Shown here piece after piece: positions 1 to 7,839 of a DNA stretch of 64,000 bases. The notes beneath the pieces were generated by a model. The model worked only from the letters and a program-made list of their open reading frames with translations, was not told the DNA's origin and ran no database searches. A program made the translations under genes and the position numbers. The stretch comes from DATEOR01 sp963841425 (GTDB lineage: Bacteria > Actinomycetota > Thermoleophilia > Gaiellales > Gaiellaceae), in contig CAWJCL010000001.1 of assembly GCA_963841425.1 (NCBI GenBank), forward strand, positions 248,001-312,000, in the 5' to 3' direction. How positions within the stretch are numbered: the stretch's first letter is position 1; the number at the start of each line of letters is the position of its first letter.

Positions 1-485
1 TTCTCGACGGCTCGGATGAGGCCGAACATCCCTTCCTGGATGAGGTCGAGGAAGGGGAGGCCCTGGTTGCGGTAGTTCTTCGCGATCGAGACGACCAGGC
101 GCAGGTTGGACTCGATCATCCGCCGCTTCGCCTCCATGTCGCCGCGCTCGATGCGCTTGGAGAGCTCGACCTCGTCGGCGGCGGTCAGAAGGGGATGACG
201 CCCGATCTCCCGGAGAAAGAGCTGGAGGGCGTCGGTCGTCGTCTCCAGGACCTCCGAGGCCCTGGGCGGGGCCGTCGGCTCGCGCGGCGGCTCCTTGACG
301 ACCTCGACGACCTCGATCGAGCGCTCCTCGAGCTCGCGATGCACCAGCTCGACGTCAGAGGCGTCCAACTCGAGGGTGTCGAGCACCTCCGAGATATCGG
401 TCGATTCGAGGAAGCCGGCAGCTTCGCCGCGCTCCAGGAGGTGCTGGACCTCCTCGTTGTGAAGAGCGTTGGTTTCGTCGGCCAT
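1..485 (-). CDS. rpoD: Principal sigma factor (RpoD/SigA type), N-terminal part, cut by the window edge
   Basis: This encodes the N-terminal part of the housekeeping RNA polymerase sigma-70 subunit. Translating the minus strand from the ATG at 485 gives an acidic region of about 85 residues (region 1.1-like). Next comes region 1.2 (DALQLFLREIGRHPLLTAAD) and the start of region 2 (SNLRLVVSIAKNYRNQG, then LIQEGMFGLIRAVE). The LIQEG..GL..AVEKF block is the core-binding signature of group 1/2 sigma factors. Regions 2.2 to 4 lie outside the window. Group 1 is favoured over group 2 because of the acidic N-terminal extension. The gene diverges from the GAF/GGDEF gene. Confidence 0.9.
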   Translation of the reverse strand, partial: MADETNALHNEEVQHLLERGEAAGFLESTDISEVLDTLELDASDVELVHRELEERSIEVVEVVKEPPREPTAPPRASEVLETTTDALQLFLREIGRHPLLTAADEVELSKRIERGDMEAKRRMIESNLRLVVSIAKNYRNQGLPFLDLIQEGMFGLIRAVE

Positions 486-544
486 TCAGTCGAAGACGCC
501 CGGACTTCGGACCTGTCAGCCCAACCCGGGCGCGCTGCCGCCTA

Positions 545-572
545 ACCCTACCAACCTCGATTCGAAAGTAAA
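545..572 (-). promoter_or_regulatory. Candidate promoter of the sigma factor gene
   Basis: On the minus strand a -35-like TTTACT (567-572) and a -10-like TAGGGT (545-550) are separated by 16 bases, about 60 bases upstream of the start at 485. This is a match by eye only. The rest of the 183-base divergent gap (486-668) shows no other clear feature. Confidence 0.3.
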
Positions 573-668
573 CATCCGGCAAGGGTCCCGCCCGGTGGTA
601 ATTCGCAAAATCCGCTCTATTGTGCGACTGCAGCTCGCCTTCTTGCGGCGAAATCGAGGGGAGGCAGG

Positions 669-1781
669 GTGACTTTCGCAGACGAGAGCGCAACCTGGAC
701 GAGCGCTGGTGCGCTCGGCTTGGCCGCGCTTATCCTCGCGCTCGGCATCTTCCTCTTCTGGCGCTCCCGGCGCGCGGCCACACACGAGCTCGCCGCGGTA
801 CAGGGGTCGACCGCGCGGACCGAGCGACTGGTCGGCGAGATTCGGACTGCGCTCGCCGAGGCCCAGGAGGAAGGCCGCCGCGTCGCCCTCCTCGGCGACC
901 TCGGGAGCACGCTCGACCTCGATGGGGCGCTCTCGAGAGCCCTCGAAGCCGTGAGCGAGCTCACGGGCGCCGACGCGGCCCTGATCGTCCTCCGCCAGGA
1001 GGGCGAGCCCATCGCGGCCGCCTTCGGGCTCTCCGAGGAGGAGTCGTCGCGCGAGCTCATCGGCCTGCCGCCTGGTGGGGGCGACGCGAGCGCGGTGCGC
1101 CTCAGCTACCTCTACACGCCCGAGGAGGCGGCGAACGACGAGTTCCGCCTGAGCGGGGGCCTGGCGGTTCCGCTGCTCGGCCTGAGGCAGGAGCGCATCG
1201 GCACGCTGGCCATCTTCTCGCGGCGCGTCGAGCGGACGCTCGGCGATTCCGAGCTCGAGCAGTTCGAAGAACTCTCGCGGGTCTTCGGGCCGGCGCTCGA
1301 GAACGCGCGCCTCTTCTCCGAGGCGCGCCGGCTCGCGGACACCGACCACCACACGGGCCTCCACAACGCGCGCTACTTCGAAGAGCGCCTGCGGCGGGAG
1401 ATCGCCCGGGCGCGGCGCTACGACCGGCGACTCGGTCTCCTCGTCTTCGACCTGGAGCAGGGGAGAGGGGCCGACCTCGTCGCGGCCGGCGACCGGATCC
1501 GGGCGGCCGTCCGCGCGACCGACATCGCGAGCCATCTCGGCGACGGTCGCTTCGCCGTCATCCTTCCGGAGGCCGCGGAGGCGGATGCCGAGCGCCTGCA
1601 CCGCCGCATTCAGTTCGCGCTCGGCGGCCGGGTCGATTCCGGCGCCGACGGTGTGCGCATCCACGCGGGGCGCGTGGAGCTACGGGCCGAGGATGACGCG
1701 ACCCTCTGCCGCGGGCGCGCAGAGGCCGCCCTCGAGCGCGCAAAGCAGGCCGCCGCCGACCGGCTATCGGCCGCGCAGTAG
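669..1781 (+). CDS. Membrane-anchored GAF protein with a degenerate GGDEF domain
   Basis: The GTG start follows a GAGGCAGGG ribosome binding site. Residues 13-31 form one membrane helix. A coiled linker and a GAF domain (about 70-210) follow, then a GGDEF-like domain that opens with a D.HTGL.N.R.FEERL motif. The active-site loop reads LGDGRF instead of GGDEF, and the DxDxFKxxND block is missing (FDLEQGRGADL). The domain is therefore shortened and almost certainly cannot make c-di-GMP. It may act as a GTP sensor or protein-interaction module. The 3' end overlaps the convergent response regulator gene by 18 bases. 370 residues. Confidence 0.8.
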   Translation: MTFADESATWTSAGALGLAALILALGIFLFWRSRRAATHELAAVQGSTARTERLVGEIRTALAEAQEEGRRVALLGDLGSTLDLDGALSRALEAVSELTGADAALIVLRQEGEPIAAAFGLSEEESSRELIGLPPGGGDASAVRLSYLYTPEEAANDEFRLSGGLAVPLLGLRQERIGTLAIFSRRVERTLGDSELEQFEELSRVFGPALENARLFSEARRLADTDHHTGLHNARYFEERLRREIARARRYDRRLGLLVFDLEQGRGADLVAAGDRIRAAVRATDIASHLGDGRFAVILPEAAEADAERLHRRIQFALGGRVDSGADGVRIHAGRVELRAEDDATLCRGRAEAALERAKQAAADRLSAAQ

Positions 1782-2408
1782 CTCGACGGCCGCTTCGCGC
1801 GTGGGCACGCGCAGCTTCTTCAGGATCGAGGAGACGTGCGTCCGCACGGTCACCTCCGCGATGAAGAGCCTCGAGGCGATCTCCGCGGTCGAGAGCCCTT
1901 CGCTCAGCAGATCCAGGATCTCCCACTCCCGCTGGCGGAGCTGGACGCCTGGACGCTCCGCGAGCAGAAGCTTGCGCCGGCGCCCGCGCTCGCGGAACTC
2001 CTCGATCAGCTTGGTGACGAGGGCGCGGGGGAGGGGCGCCTCCCCGGCGAGCACGCCACGGAGGTCGGCGGGGAGCTGCCGGCGGTCGATGTCCTTGAGG
2101 AGATAGCCCGCCGCTCCGGCACGCAGCGCGTCGAAGAGGTCGGCGTCGTCGCGCGAGACGGTGAGCATGACGATCGCGGTCTCCGGCAGGCGCTCCGAGA
2201 TGGCCCCGGCTGCCGCGATCCCGCCGCCCGGCATGTTGATGTCGAGGAGGCAGACGGACGGGCGCTCCTCGAGCGCCAGCTCGACCGCGGCATCCGCACT
2301 CGCCGCCTCGCCGCAGACGTCGAAGCCGTCGTCCTCGAGCACAGCCCGGATCCCGGCCCGTGTCGGCGCATGGTCGTCGGCGATGACGATGCGGATCCGC
2401 TCGCTCAC
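1764..2408 (-). CDS. NarL/FixJ-family response regulator
   Basis: This two-component response regulator has 214 residues. The receiver domain has acidic residues D11/D12 and a probable phospho-acceptor D56 in LLDINMPGG. The C-terminal LuxR-type helix-turn-helix (about 145-208) contains REWEILDLLSEGLSTAEIA and VRTHVSSILKKL. The GTG start overlaps the stop of the histidine kinase gene (GTGA), so the two are translationally coupled and are very likely cognate partners. The target genes are not evident from the sequence. Confidence 0.9.
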   Translation of the reverse strand: MSERIRIVIADDHAPTRAGIRAVLEDDGFDVCGEAASADAAVELALEERPSVCLLDINMPGGGIAAAGAISERLPETAIVMLTVSRDDADLFDALRAGAAGYLLKDIDRRQLPADLRGVLAGEAPLPRALVTKLIEEFRERGRRRKLLLAERPGVQLRQREWEILDLLSEGLSTAEIASRLFIAEVTVRTHVSSILKKLRVPTREAAVELLRGR

Positions 2409-3760
2409 GGCAGGCGCACCTCGATGCGGGTCCCCTCGCCGGCCTCGGAGGAGACCTTGAAGCGGCCGCCGAGCGCCTCGGTCCGCTCGCGCATGCTCAC
2501 GAGGCCGAAGCCGCCCACGCGCGTGTGCCCGGGGTCGAAGCCGGAGCCGTCGTCGGCGATGCGGAGGAGCGTGCCGTTCCCGTTCGAGAGCTCGACGGAG
2601 ACGTTCCCCGCGCCCCCGTGGCGGCCCGCGTTCGTGATCGCCTCGCGGACGATGCGGATGAGCGCCTCGCGCTCGTCCGGTGAGACTTCGGCGCCCGTGC
2701 CGATGTCAATCCGAAGCTGGACGCCGACCCGACCCGCCACCTCCTCGGCCGCCTGCACCAGGGCGACGCCGAGCGGCTCGTCCACGGGCCTCGTGAGCGC
2801 GGCGATCGCGCGCCTGGACTCGTCGAGGGCCCGCTCGGCGGCAGCGGCGAGCGACCCGTTCGACTCGGCCACGATGTACGCAAGCTCCTGGGCGACGCCG
2901 TCGTGCAGCTCGCGCGCGATCCGGCGCCGCTCCTCGAGAACGGCCATGGACGCGAGTCGGCGCCAGTAGCTTCCGATCTCCCGCGCCGCCCCGGCCAGGA
3001 GGAGGAGACAGAAGCCGACGCGGAGGAAATCCCCGGTGAAGACCCAGTCGGAGTAGAGCGACGGGAAGAGGAAGTAGTTGAAGCGCGCGAAGGCCGAGAG
3101 AGCGGCGCCGGCCGCGAACCAGCGCATGAGCTCGTCGTTGTCGCGCTCGCCTCGCTGGATGAAGCCGAGCGCCGCGACGATGAAGAGGAGGACGCCGACG
3201 ATCTGCGTGCCGAGGAGGAAGTGGTGACCGAGGAGGATCGGCCTGTGGGTCGCGTCCGGCGAGAGCGCGAGCGGGATGTCCGGGTCGACGCCGTCCGCGA
3301 AAAGGCCGACGACGGATGCCGTCGCGATCAGGGCTCCCGCGCAGGAGAGCGCGGCGATCACGGTCGCCCGGCGGGGCGATGAGACGCGCTTCGCGGGCAC
3401 GAAGGCGGCGAGCGCGAGCGTCAAGGCGCCGAGGACGGCGCCGCCGACTGAGGCCCACACGCTGAAGTTCCGCGCTCCCTCGGCCGGAACCGTGTGCGGG
3501 AGCGCCGAGAAGACGAGGCTCGTGGAGGCGATCAGGACGAGCGCGGACGCGAGCATCAGGTCGTCGAGGCGCTTGCGCTCGCGAAAACGGCCGTAGACGA
3601 GGTACGCGACGAGGAAGGAGATGAGCGCCGTCGCCGTCTCGAGTGCGATGTGGAGCTGCGGGCTCGAGTAGGCGAGCGTGAAGCCCGGGACGAGGCTCGC
3701 GGCTGCCGTCAGCGCGGCCGCGGCCCCGGCAAACGCCAACGTGAAGAGCCGAAAGCGCAT
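2405..3760 (-). CDS. Membrane histidine kinase, NarX/DegS type (HisKA_3)
   Basis: This sensor kinase of 451 residues has about seven or eight hydrophobic segments in residues 1-260, which form an integral-membrane sensor of unknown ligand. The HisKA_3 dimerisation motif RRRIARELHDGVAQ follows, with phospho-acceptor H286. The ATPase domain has the N box (REAITNAGRHG), the G1 box (DDGSGFDPG) and the G2 box (GGFGLVSMRER). It sits directly upstream of, and overlaps by 4 bases, its response regulator. The signal it senses cannot be inferred. Confidence 0.9.
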   Translation of the reverse strand: MRFRLFTLAFAGAAAALTAAASLVPGFTLAYSSPQLHIALETATALISFLVAYLVYGRFRERKRLDDLMLASALVLIASTSLVFSALPHTVPAEGARNFSVWASVGGAVLGALTLALAAFVPAKRVSSPRRATVIAALSCAGALIATASVVGLFADGVDPDIPLALSPDATHRPILLGHHFLLGTQIVGVLLFIVAALGFIQRGERDNDELMRWFAAGAALSAFARFNYFLFPSLYSDWVFTGDFLRVGFCLLLLAGAAREIGSYWRRLASMAVLEERRRIARELHDGVAQELAYIVAESNGSLAAAAERALDESRRAIAALTRPVDEPLGVALVQAAEEVAGRVGVQLRIDIGTGAEVSPDEREALIRIVREAITNAGRHGGAGNVSVELSNGNGTLLRIADDGSGFDPGHTRVGGFGLVSMRERTEALGGRFKVSSEAGEGTRIEVRLP

Positions 3761-3861
3761 TCCAAGGAGGAAATCGGCACTCCGAGCCCTTCCGCTTAGC
3801 GTTTACGAAGATCAACGCGAGCGCGGCCTGGAAAGTCCGATACTGAGAAGGACGAGACGAC

Positions 3862-3924
3862 GGAGCCGGGGCAGGCTCAACGGCACTAGGGCGTGACCGA
3901 ACTCCTCCTTACAGCCCCGGCTCC
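3862..3924. other. Long inverted repeat (structured RNA or terminator) between the two-component genes and the toxin gene
   Basis: GGAGCCGGGGC (3862-3872) is the exact complement of GCCCCGGCTCC (3914-3924), an 11-bp stem around 41 bases. Inside, CGGCAC and GTGACCG can form a second stem with one bulged base. On the minus strand it lies 37 bases after the toxin stop and about 100 bases before the kinase start. It could end the toxin-antitoxin transcript or be a leader structure of the kinase operon. There is no T run after the stem. Nothing else stands out in the 200-base gap (3761-3960). Confidence 0.5.
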
Positions 3925-3960
3925 CTCGTTGTCTCTCGATTCACGATAACCGGCGTTATG

Positions 3961-4518
3961 TCAAGTCGAGATCGGCAGGCCCAGGTAGTCGGCCGCCTCG
4001 ACGACGATCTCGTCCCCTAGCTCGAGCGGGTGGACGTCCTCCACGGCGAGAAGCTCCTCGGCGCGGTCGAAGAGCGTGACGTTCGGCCAGAGCGCCTCGA
4101 TTGTCGACCACCAGCAAAGCCCGACGGCCTGCGGATGCCGCGCGTGGATCTCACCCGCGCCGGCCTGCGTCACGGAGCGGTGGGTCGTGGCCACCTGCGA
4201 CGGCCGGAGCCCCTCCCCCGCGAGGACGGCCGGATCGTCGAGGTCGACGAGCTCGCCGCGCTCGTCGAAGTCGATCGCCGCAAGCGCGAGGGGCAGGCCA
4301 CGGCGGACGAGATCGGGGGCCTCGAGCGACGTGCCGGCCAGCCGCTGCAGCTGCTCTGCGACCGCGGACACCGGTTCCAGCGAGACGTAGAGGCAGCCGT
4401 AGAGCTCCGGGTTGTCGTGGCGCCCGTTGCCCTGCAGCATCCGCGGAAACCAGAGCGGGCCTCCCCGTGCGCGTGGCGATGCGGCCCTGTCCCAGGCAAC
4501 GCACCGAAAGAGGATCAC
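3961..4518 (-). CDS. RES-domain toxin of a type II toxin-antitoxin pair (MbcT-like)
   Basis: The protein has 185 residues, near the usual size of RES toxins such as MbcT, which destroy cellular NAD+. The Arg-Glu-Ser signature can be followed: an N-terminal LFRCV arginine, the block GCLYVSLEPVSAVAEQL with its Glu, and a later Ser in GLCWWSTIEALWP. The GTG start at 4518 overlaps the antitoxin stop codon (GTGA), so the antitoxin is made first and the two are coupled. NAD phosphorylase activity is inferred from the family, not shown here. Confidence 0.85.
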   Translation of the reverse strand: MILFRCVAWDRAASPRARGGPLWFPRMLQGNGRHDNPELYGCLYVSLEPVSAVAEQLQRLAGTSLEAPDLVRRGLPLALAAIDFDERGELVDLDDPAVLAGEGLRPSQVATTHRSVTQAGAGEIHARHPQAVGLCWWSTIEALWPNVTLFDRAEELLAVEDVHPLELGDEIVVEAADYLGLPIST

Positions 4519-4847
4519 GCGTAGGAGTCCGCTTGCTCCTGACGGATGGCCGCGAGCAGCTCCTCGGGCCGCCCCTGGCGGATGACGTCGATCGGACGCC
4601 GGTGGCGCAGGAGCGGATTGAGGCCGAAGAGCCACTTCTCTGCCGTCTCGGGCTCGTAGAGGCGCAGGAGCGAGGACATGACGAGCTCGAGCAGGTCGAG
4701 CCGCTCCGCGTTGTCCGCGTCGATTCCCTGCCCGCGTCGCCAGCGGCTCACCTGAGCCGGGCTGACGCCGAGCGCGGCGGCGAGTTTTCGCTGCGAATGG
4801 AAGTCCTTGCTCAGGGCCTCCACCTTGAGGGCAGTGGCAACGGGCAT
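4515..4847 (-). CDS. Xre/MbcA/ParS-type antitoxin
   Basis: This antitoxin of 110 residues has an N-terminal helix-turn-helix (QRKLAAALGVSPAQVSRWRRG, in two halves around ALGVSPAQ). A C-terminal DUF2384-like toxin-binding region follows (EKWLFGLNPLLRHRRPIDVI). I chose the ATG at 4847 over an upstream in-frame start at 4913 because a strong palindrome (4860-4880) would otherwise fall inside the coding region. It should bind the RES toxin encoded just downstream and repress its own operon. Confidence 0.85.
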   Translation of the reverse strand: MPVATALKVEALSKDFHSQRKLAAALGVSPAQVSRWRRGQGIDADNAERLDLLELVMSSLLRLYEPETAEKWLFGLNPLLRHRRPIDVIRQGRPEELLAAIRQEQADSYA

Positions 4848-4859
4848 GCCCGGAGCGTA

Positions 4860-4883
4860 ACGCAACAGAAAGTGTTGCGTCAA
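4860..4883 (-). promoter_or_regulatory. Toxin-antitoxin operator and promoter
   Basis: ACGCAACA-GAAAG-TGTTGCGT (4860-4880) is a perfect inverted repeat with 8-base arms, 12 bases upstream of the antitoxin ATG. On the minus strand a -35 box TTGACG (4878-4883) overlaps its upstream arm and the palindrome fills the promoter spacer. A weak TTACGC lies about 17 bases downstream as -10. This arrangement fits autorepression by the Xre antitoxin. Confidence 0.7.
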
Positions 4884-4936
4884 CGGCTTTTCCTTCTTGC
4901 AGCCAACACGCACGTTCGACTAGCGTGCCGGGGTTC

Positions 4937-6130
4937 ATGCTTCTGGAGCCTGTTGACCCGAACGAGAGATTCCGTAGCCGGCGTCGACAAGCCCGGAGGC
5001 GACGCGCGATACGAAGGACCGCCGCCCTTGCAGTCGTAGCGCTCGCCGCGGCCGGGACGACCCTCGGCGCGCGCTTCCTCACCGAGCGAGACGCGCACGT
5101 GGCCGGGGCGAGCGGCGGGCAGGCGCCGACGACACAGGCAGCGCCGACCCAGCCGAAGCCCGAGCCGCGGCCCTACCCGGACGAGATTCGCGGCGTGCAC
5201 GTGACGATGGCGCTCGCCTCCGTCCCGGGGAAGATCGACGAGTATCTCTCGCTGACGAGGCACGGGCTGAACACGCTCGAGCTCGACGTGAAGGACGAGA
5301 ACGGCGAGGTTGGGTTCCGAAAGCCGAAAGTCGCGCTCGCGCGGGAGGTCGGCGCGGCGAAGGACTACTACGACCCGGTCGAGGTGGCGCAGAAGGCGCA
5401 TGCGGCCGGCGTCTACCTCATCGGGAGGATCGTCTGCTTCGAGGACCCGGCGCTGACCCGAAATGCGCCCCGCTACGCCATCAGGACGACCTCGGGGGGC
5501 GTCTGGACGACCGTTGCCGGACTCGGCTGGGCGAATCCCTACGACCAGCGCGTGTGGGACTACAACGTCCAGCTCGGAATGGCGGCGGCGAAGGCCGGCT
5601 TCGACGAGATCCAGTTCGACTACGTCCGCTTCCCCACCGACGGCGACCTGTCGGCCGCGGTCTTCCCCGGCAAGACGAAGGAATCCAAGACGGCCGTGAT
5701 CACGAACTTCGCCAAGTACGCCGGCGAGCGGCTCAAGCCGCTCGGAGTGCGCGTCTCCGCGGACGTGTTCGGCCTGAGCGCGACCCGGAACATGGGCATC
5801 GGGCAGCGACCGAAAAAGCTCGGCGCCTATCTCGACACCATCTACCCGATGGTCTATCCCTCCCACTTCGGGCCCGGGGAATACAACCTGCCGGACCCGA
5901 ACGCCCAGCCCGGCCGGACCGTCGGCCTCGCGCTCCGGGACTTCGACCGGCAGCTGACCGGCCTGGACACGCGGGTCGTCCCCTGGCTCCAGGACTTCTC
6001 GCTCGGGCGCACGTACACACTGGCGGACGTCCAGGACCAGGTCGAGGCCGCTCGCGACGCCGGCGCAGAGGGATTCCTGCTCTGGAACGCCGCCGGCCTC
6101 TACACGCGCGGCGCCCTCGCCGACCGCTAG
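4937..6130 (+). CDS. Putative glycoside hydrolase, DUF4015 family, membrane-anchored or secreted
   Basis: This protein of 397 residues has an Arg-rich N-terminus followed by one hydrophobic segment (about residues 27-46), so it is an anchored or exported protein. A Pro-rich linker comes next. The rest is a (beta/alpha)8-like DUF4015 domain with the motifs RGVHVTMALAS, NTLELDVKDENGEVGF, FDEIQFDYVRFPTDG, YPMVYPSHFGPGEY and GFLLWNA, which match the COG1306 putative glycosidase family. The substrate is unknown. A GTG at 4925 would add four residues. I prefer the ATG at 4937, since the MLLEPVDPNERF beginning looks natural. Confidence 0.8.
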   Translation: MLLEPVDPNERFRSRRRQARRRRAIRRTAALAVVALAAAGTTLGARFLTERDAHVAGASGGQAPTTQAAPTQPKPEPRPYPDEIRGVHVTMALASVPGKIDEYLSLTRHGLNTLELDVKDENGEVGFRKPKVALAREVGAAKDYYDPVEVAQKAHAAGVYLIGRIVCFEDPALTRNAPRYAIRTTSGGVWTTVAGLGWANPYDQRVWDYNVQLGMAAAKAGFDEIQFDYVRFPTDGDLSAAVFPGKTKESKTAVITNFAKYAGERLKPLGVRVSADVFGLSATRNMGIGQRPKKLGAYLDTIYPMVYPSHFGPGEYNLPDPNAQPGRTVGLALRDFDRQLTGLDTRVVPWLQDFSLGRTYTLADVQDQVEAARDAGAEGFLLWNAAGLYTRGALADR

Positions 6131-6148
6131 GCCGAGCCCTCCCCCACC

Positions 6149-7027
6149 GTGCTCGCAGTCGTCCTCGCGCTGCTCTCCGCTGCGCTCTTCGGCGCCATGA
6201 CCGTCGCGCTCCGGTACGGCTTTCGGGATGGACGGGCGCACGACGCCGAGCTCGGAGCCCTCGTCTGCACCTCCGTGGCCGCGGTCATCGCCGCCGTCGC
6301 GGCCGTCGTCGACCGGGAGGGTACGCAGCTCACGCTTCGCGACGCGGCGTTCTTCGCCCTCGCAGGGCTAATCGCTCCGGGCGCCTCGCAGCTCTTCTTC
6401 ACGCGTGCGGTCCGCGACGCAGGCCCGTCGCGCACGTCCGTGGTCGTCGGGACCGCCCCGCTCTTCGCGGCTGCGATGGCGATCGCCTTCCTCGGCGAGC
6501 CGATCGAGCCGCCGCTCGTGATCGGCGCGCTCCTCGTCGTCGCCGCGGGGCTCGTGCTCGTCAGCGAGCCCACCAGGCCCGAGCACGTCCGCCTGAGCGG
6601 GATCGCGATCGCCTTTGCCGCCACCCTTCTCTTCACGAGCCGCGACAACCTCGTGCGCTGGTACTCCGGCGAGACCTCGAGCGGGTCGGTGAAGGGCGCG
6701 GCGGTGGCCATGGCGGCCGGCGCGCTCGGCACGCTTCTCTTCCTCGCCGCAGCGCGCGGGCGGCGACTCGGTGCGAACGTCCGCCGGATCGCATGGAAGC
6801 CGTTCGCGGTCGGCGGCGTCTTCTTCGGCCTTTCCTATGTCTGCCTCTTCGCCGCGTACTACCGGGCCCGCGTGACCGTGGTCTCCCCCCTGGTCGCGAC
6901 GGAGTCCCTCTGGGGCGTGAGCCTCTCGGTCCTCCTCTTCAAGCGCACGGAGGTCGTCGGAGCGCGGCTCGCGGGCGCCGCGATCCTGGTCGTCGCCGGC
7001 GGCACCCTGATCTCCGTTTTCCGTTAG
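6149..7027 (+). CDS. EamA/DMT-family transporter
   Basis: This integral membrane protein of 292 residues has about ten hydrophobic segments and the internal duplication typical of drug/metabolite transporters. Examples are a TSVVVGTAPLFAAAMAIAFLGE stretch in the first half (split here for length) and VSPLVATESLWGVSLSVLLF in the second. The GTG start is 18 bases after the glycosidase-like gene, so the two may be co-transcribed. The substrate cannot be inferred. Confidence 0.85.
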   Translation: MLAVVLALLSAALFGAMTVALRYGFRDGRAHDAELGALVCTSVAAVIAAVAAVVDREGTQLTLRDAAFFALAGLIAPGASQLFFTRAVRDAGPSRTSVVVGTAPLFAAAMAIAFLGEPIEPPLVIGALLVVAAGLVLVSEPTRPEHVRLSGIAIAFAATLLFTSRDNLVRWYSGETSSGSVKGAAVAMAAGALGTLLFLAAARGRRLGANVRRIAWKPFAVGGVFFGLSYVCLFAAYYRARVTVVSPLVATESLWGVSLSVLLFKRTEVVGARLAGAAILVVAGGTLISVFR

Positions 7028-7321
7028 GCTAGCCGCCTTCCACAGACGTGCCCACAGGCCCGCTCGAAGGCAGTGGAAAATGTGGAAAAGTGAACTTTCC
7101 GCAAATTGCGGATTTTCGTTTTCCAGGGCGCTTGCATCGCACCCGGCGACGCCCTAGATTGCCGCTTGCACCGAGCAGGGAGCGCAAGTAGGTCGAAGCC
7201 CCACCGGGCGGCAGTACGCGGAAGCGGAAGGTCGGTCGGTGAGGTGGACGAAAGCGCCACTCACTCGGTGAATTTTTTGGTCCGGCCCGCCGGGTGGCTC
7301 GCAGGCTAGAGTTCCCGCCCG
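7028..7321. other. 294-base intergenic region with palindromes, a DnaA-box-like 9-mer and a terminator-like hairpin
   Basis: No convincing coding region is present. A 13-base palindrome, CCGCAA-A-TTGCGG, lies at 7099-7111. TGTGGAAAA (7081-7089) is the complement of the DnaA-box-like TTTTCCACA. A hairpin GTGA-g-GTGG/CCAC-TCAC (7239-7264) overlaps an alternative small stem TCAC-tcg-GTGA (7261-7271) that is followed by six T (7273-7278). The mutually exclusive stems look like an attenuator or terminator ahead of the small membrane gene at 7322. Confidence 0.4.
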
Positions 7322-7516
7322 ATGCATCTCCGCCTCCCAGCCTTCAGCCCTGGATTCACCGCCTTCGTCTGGGGCCTCGTCCTCGGGAGCTACATCGTCG
7401 TCGGGATGCTGGCGATCGGAATCTCCAAGGGCACCTCGCTCGTCACTGGGATCCTGGCCGGCTTTCTCATCTTTTTCTACGTCCGCCTGCGCGGCGCAGA
7501 CCAGCTGAACCCTTAG
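7322..7516 (+). CDS. Small two-helix membrane protein
   Basis: This protein of 64 residues has two hydrophobic helices (about 12-32 and 37-54), a short N-terminal tail and a polar C-terminus. I do not recognise the family. Composition and codon use look natural. Its stop overlaps the convergent small gene by 4 bases. No strong ribosome binding site is seen. Confidence 0.5.
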   Translation: MHLRLPAFSPGFTAFVWGLVLGSYIVVGMLAIGISKGTSLVTGILAGFLIFFYVRLRGADQLNP

Positions 7517-7722
7517 AGCGCGGGGATCAGCGCCCGTGAAGGCTGCCGCTGCACGAGGGCGCGGCAGAGGAGCCCGGCCAGTTGGCCACCCAGCTCGTCC
7601 TCGAGGCGCGCGCGAGCCGTTCCGCCGTCGGCTCGGACCAACCGCTCGACCGCGGCGCAGTGCTCGAGGAGGCGGGGAGCTCCACGGGCATCGCCCGTGT
7701 GTCCCGGGGCGGCGTTCTCCAT
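7513..7722 (-). CDS. Small hypothetical protein
   Basis: This protein of 69 residues has the core PRLLEHCAAVERLV and ARLEDELGGQLAGLL, which reads like a soluble helical protein rather than a chance frame. The ribosome binding site (AGG, 4 bases before the ATG) is weak. The function is unknown. A transcription stop for the gene upstream of it lies at 7792-7819. Confidence 0.4.
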   Translation of the reverse strand: MENAAPGHTGDARGAPRLLEHCAAVERLVRADGGTARARLEDELGGQLAGLLCRALVQRQPSRALIPAL

Positions 7723-7791
7723 GCCGCCTGCATCGGTGCTCCGCGCCGATCCGGAAATCCCTGGCGCGAGTGAACAGTCTCCCCAAACGAC

Positions 7792-7819
7792 GAGGGGCGC
7801 CCGCAGCGGGGCGCCCCTC
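7792..7819 (-). terminator. Hairpin terminator
   Basis: GAGGGGCGCCC (7792-7802) pairs exactly with GGGCGCCCCTC (7809-7819), an 11-bp stem with a 6-base loop. It lies 20 bases after the stop of the membrane protein gene at 7840-8547. There is no long T run. Confidence 0.6.
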
Positions 7820-7839
7820 TCGGCGGATGCGACCCCGCG

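Noticed and set aside
7028..7321. Replication origin
   Set aside because: There is only one exact DnaA-box-like site, no cluster, and no dnaA, dnaN or gidA gene nearby.
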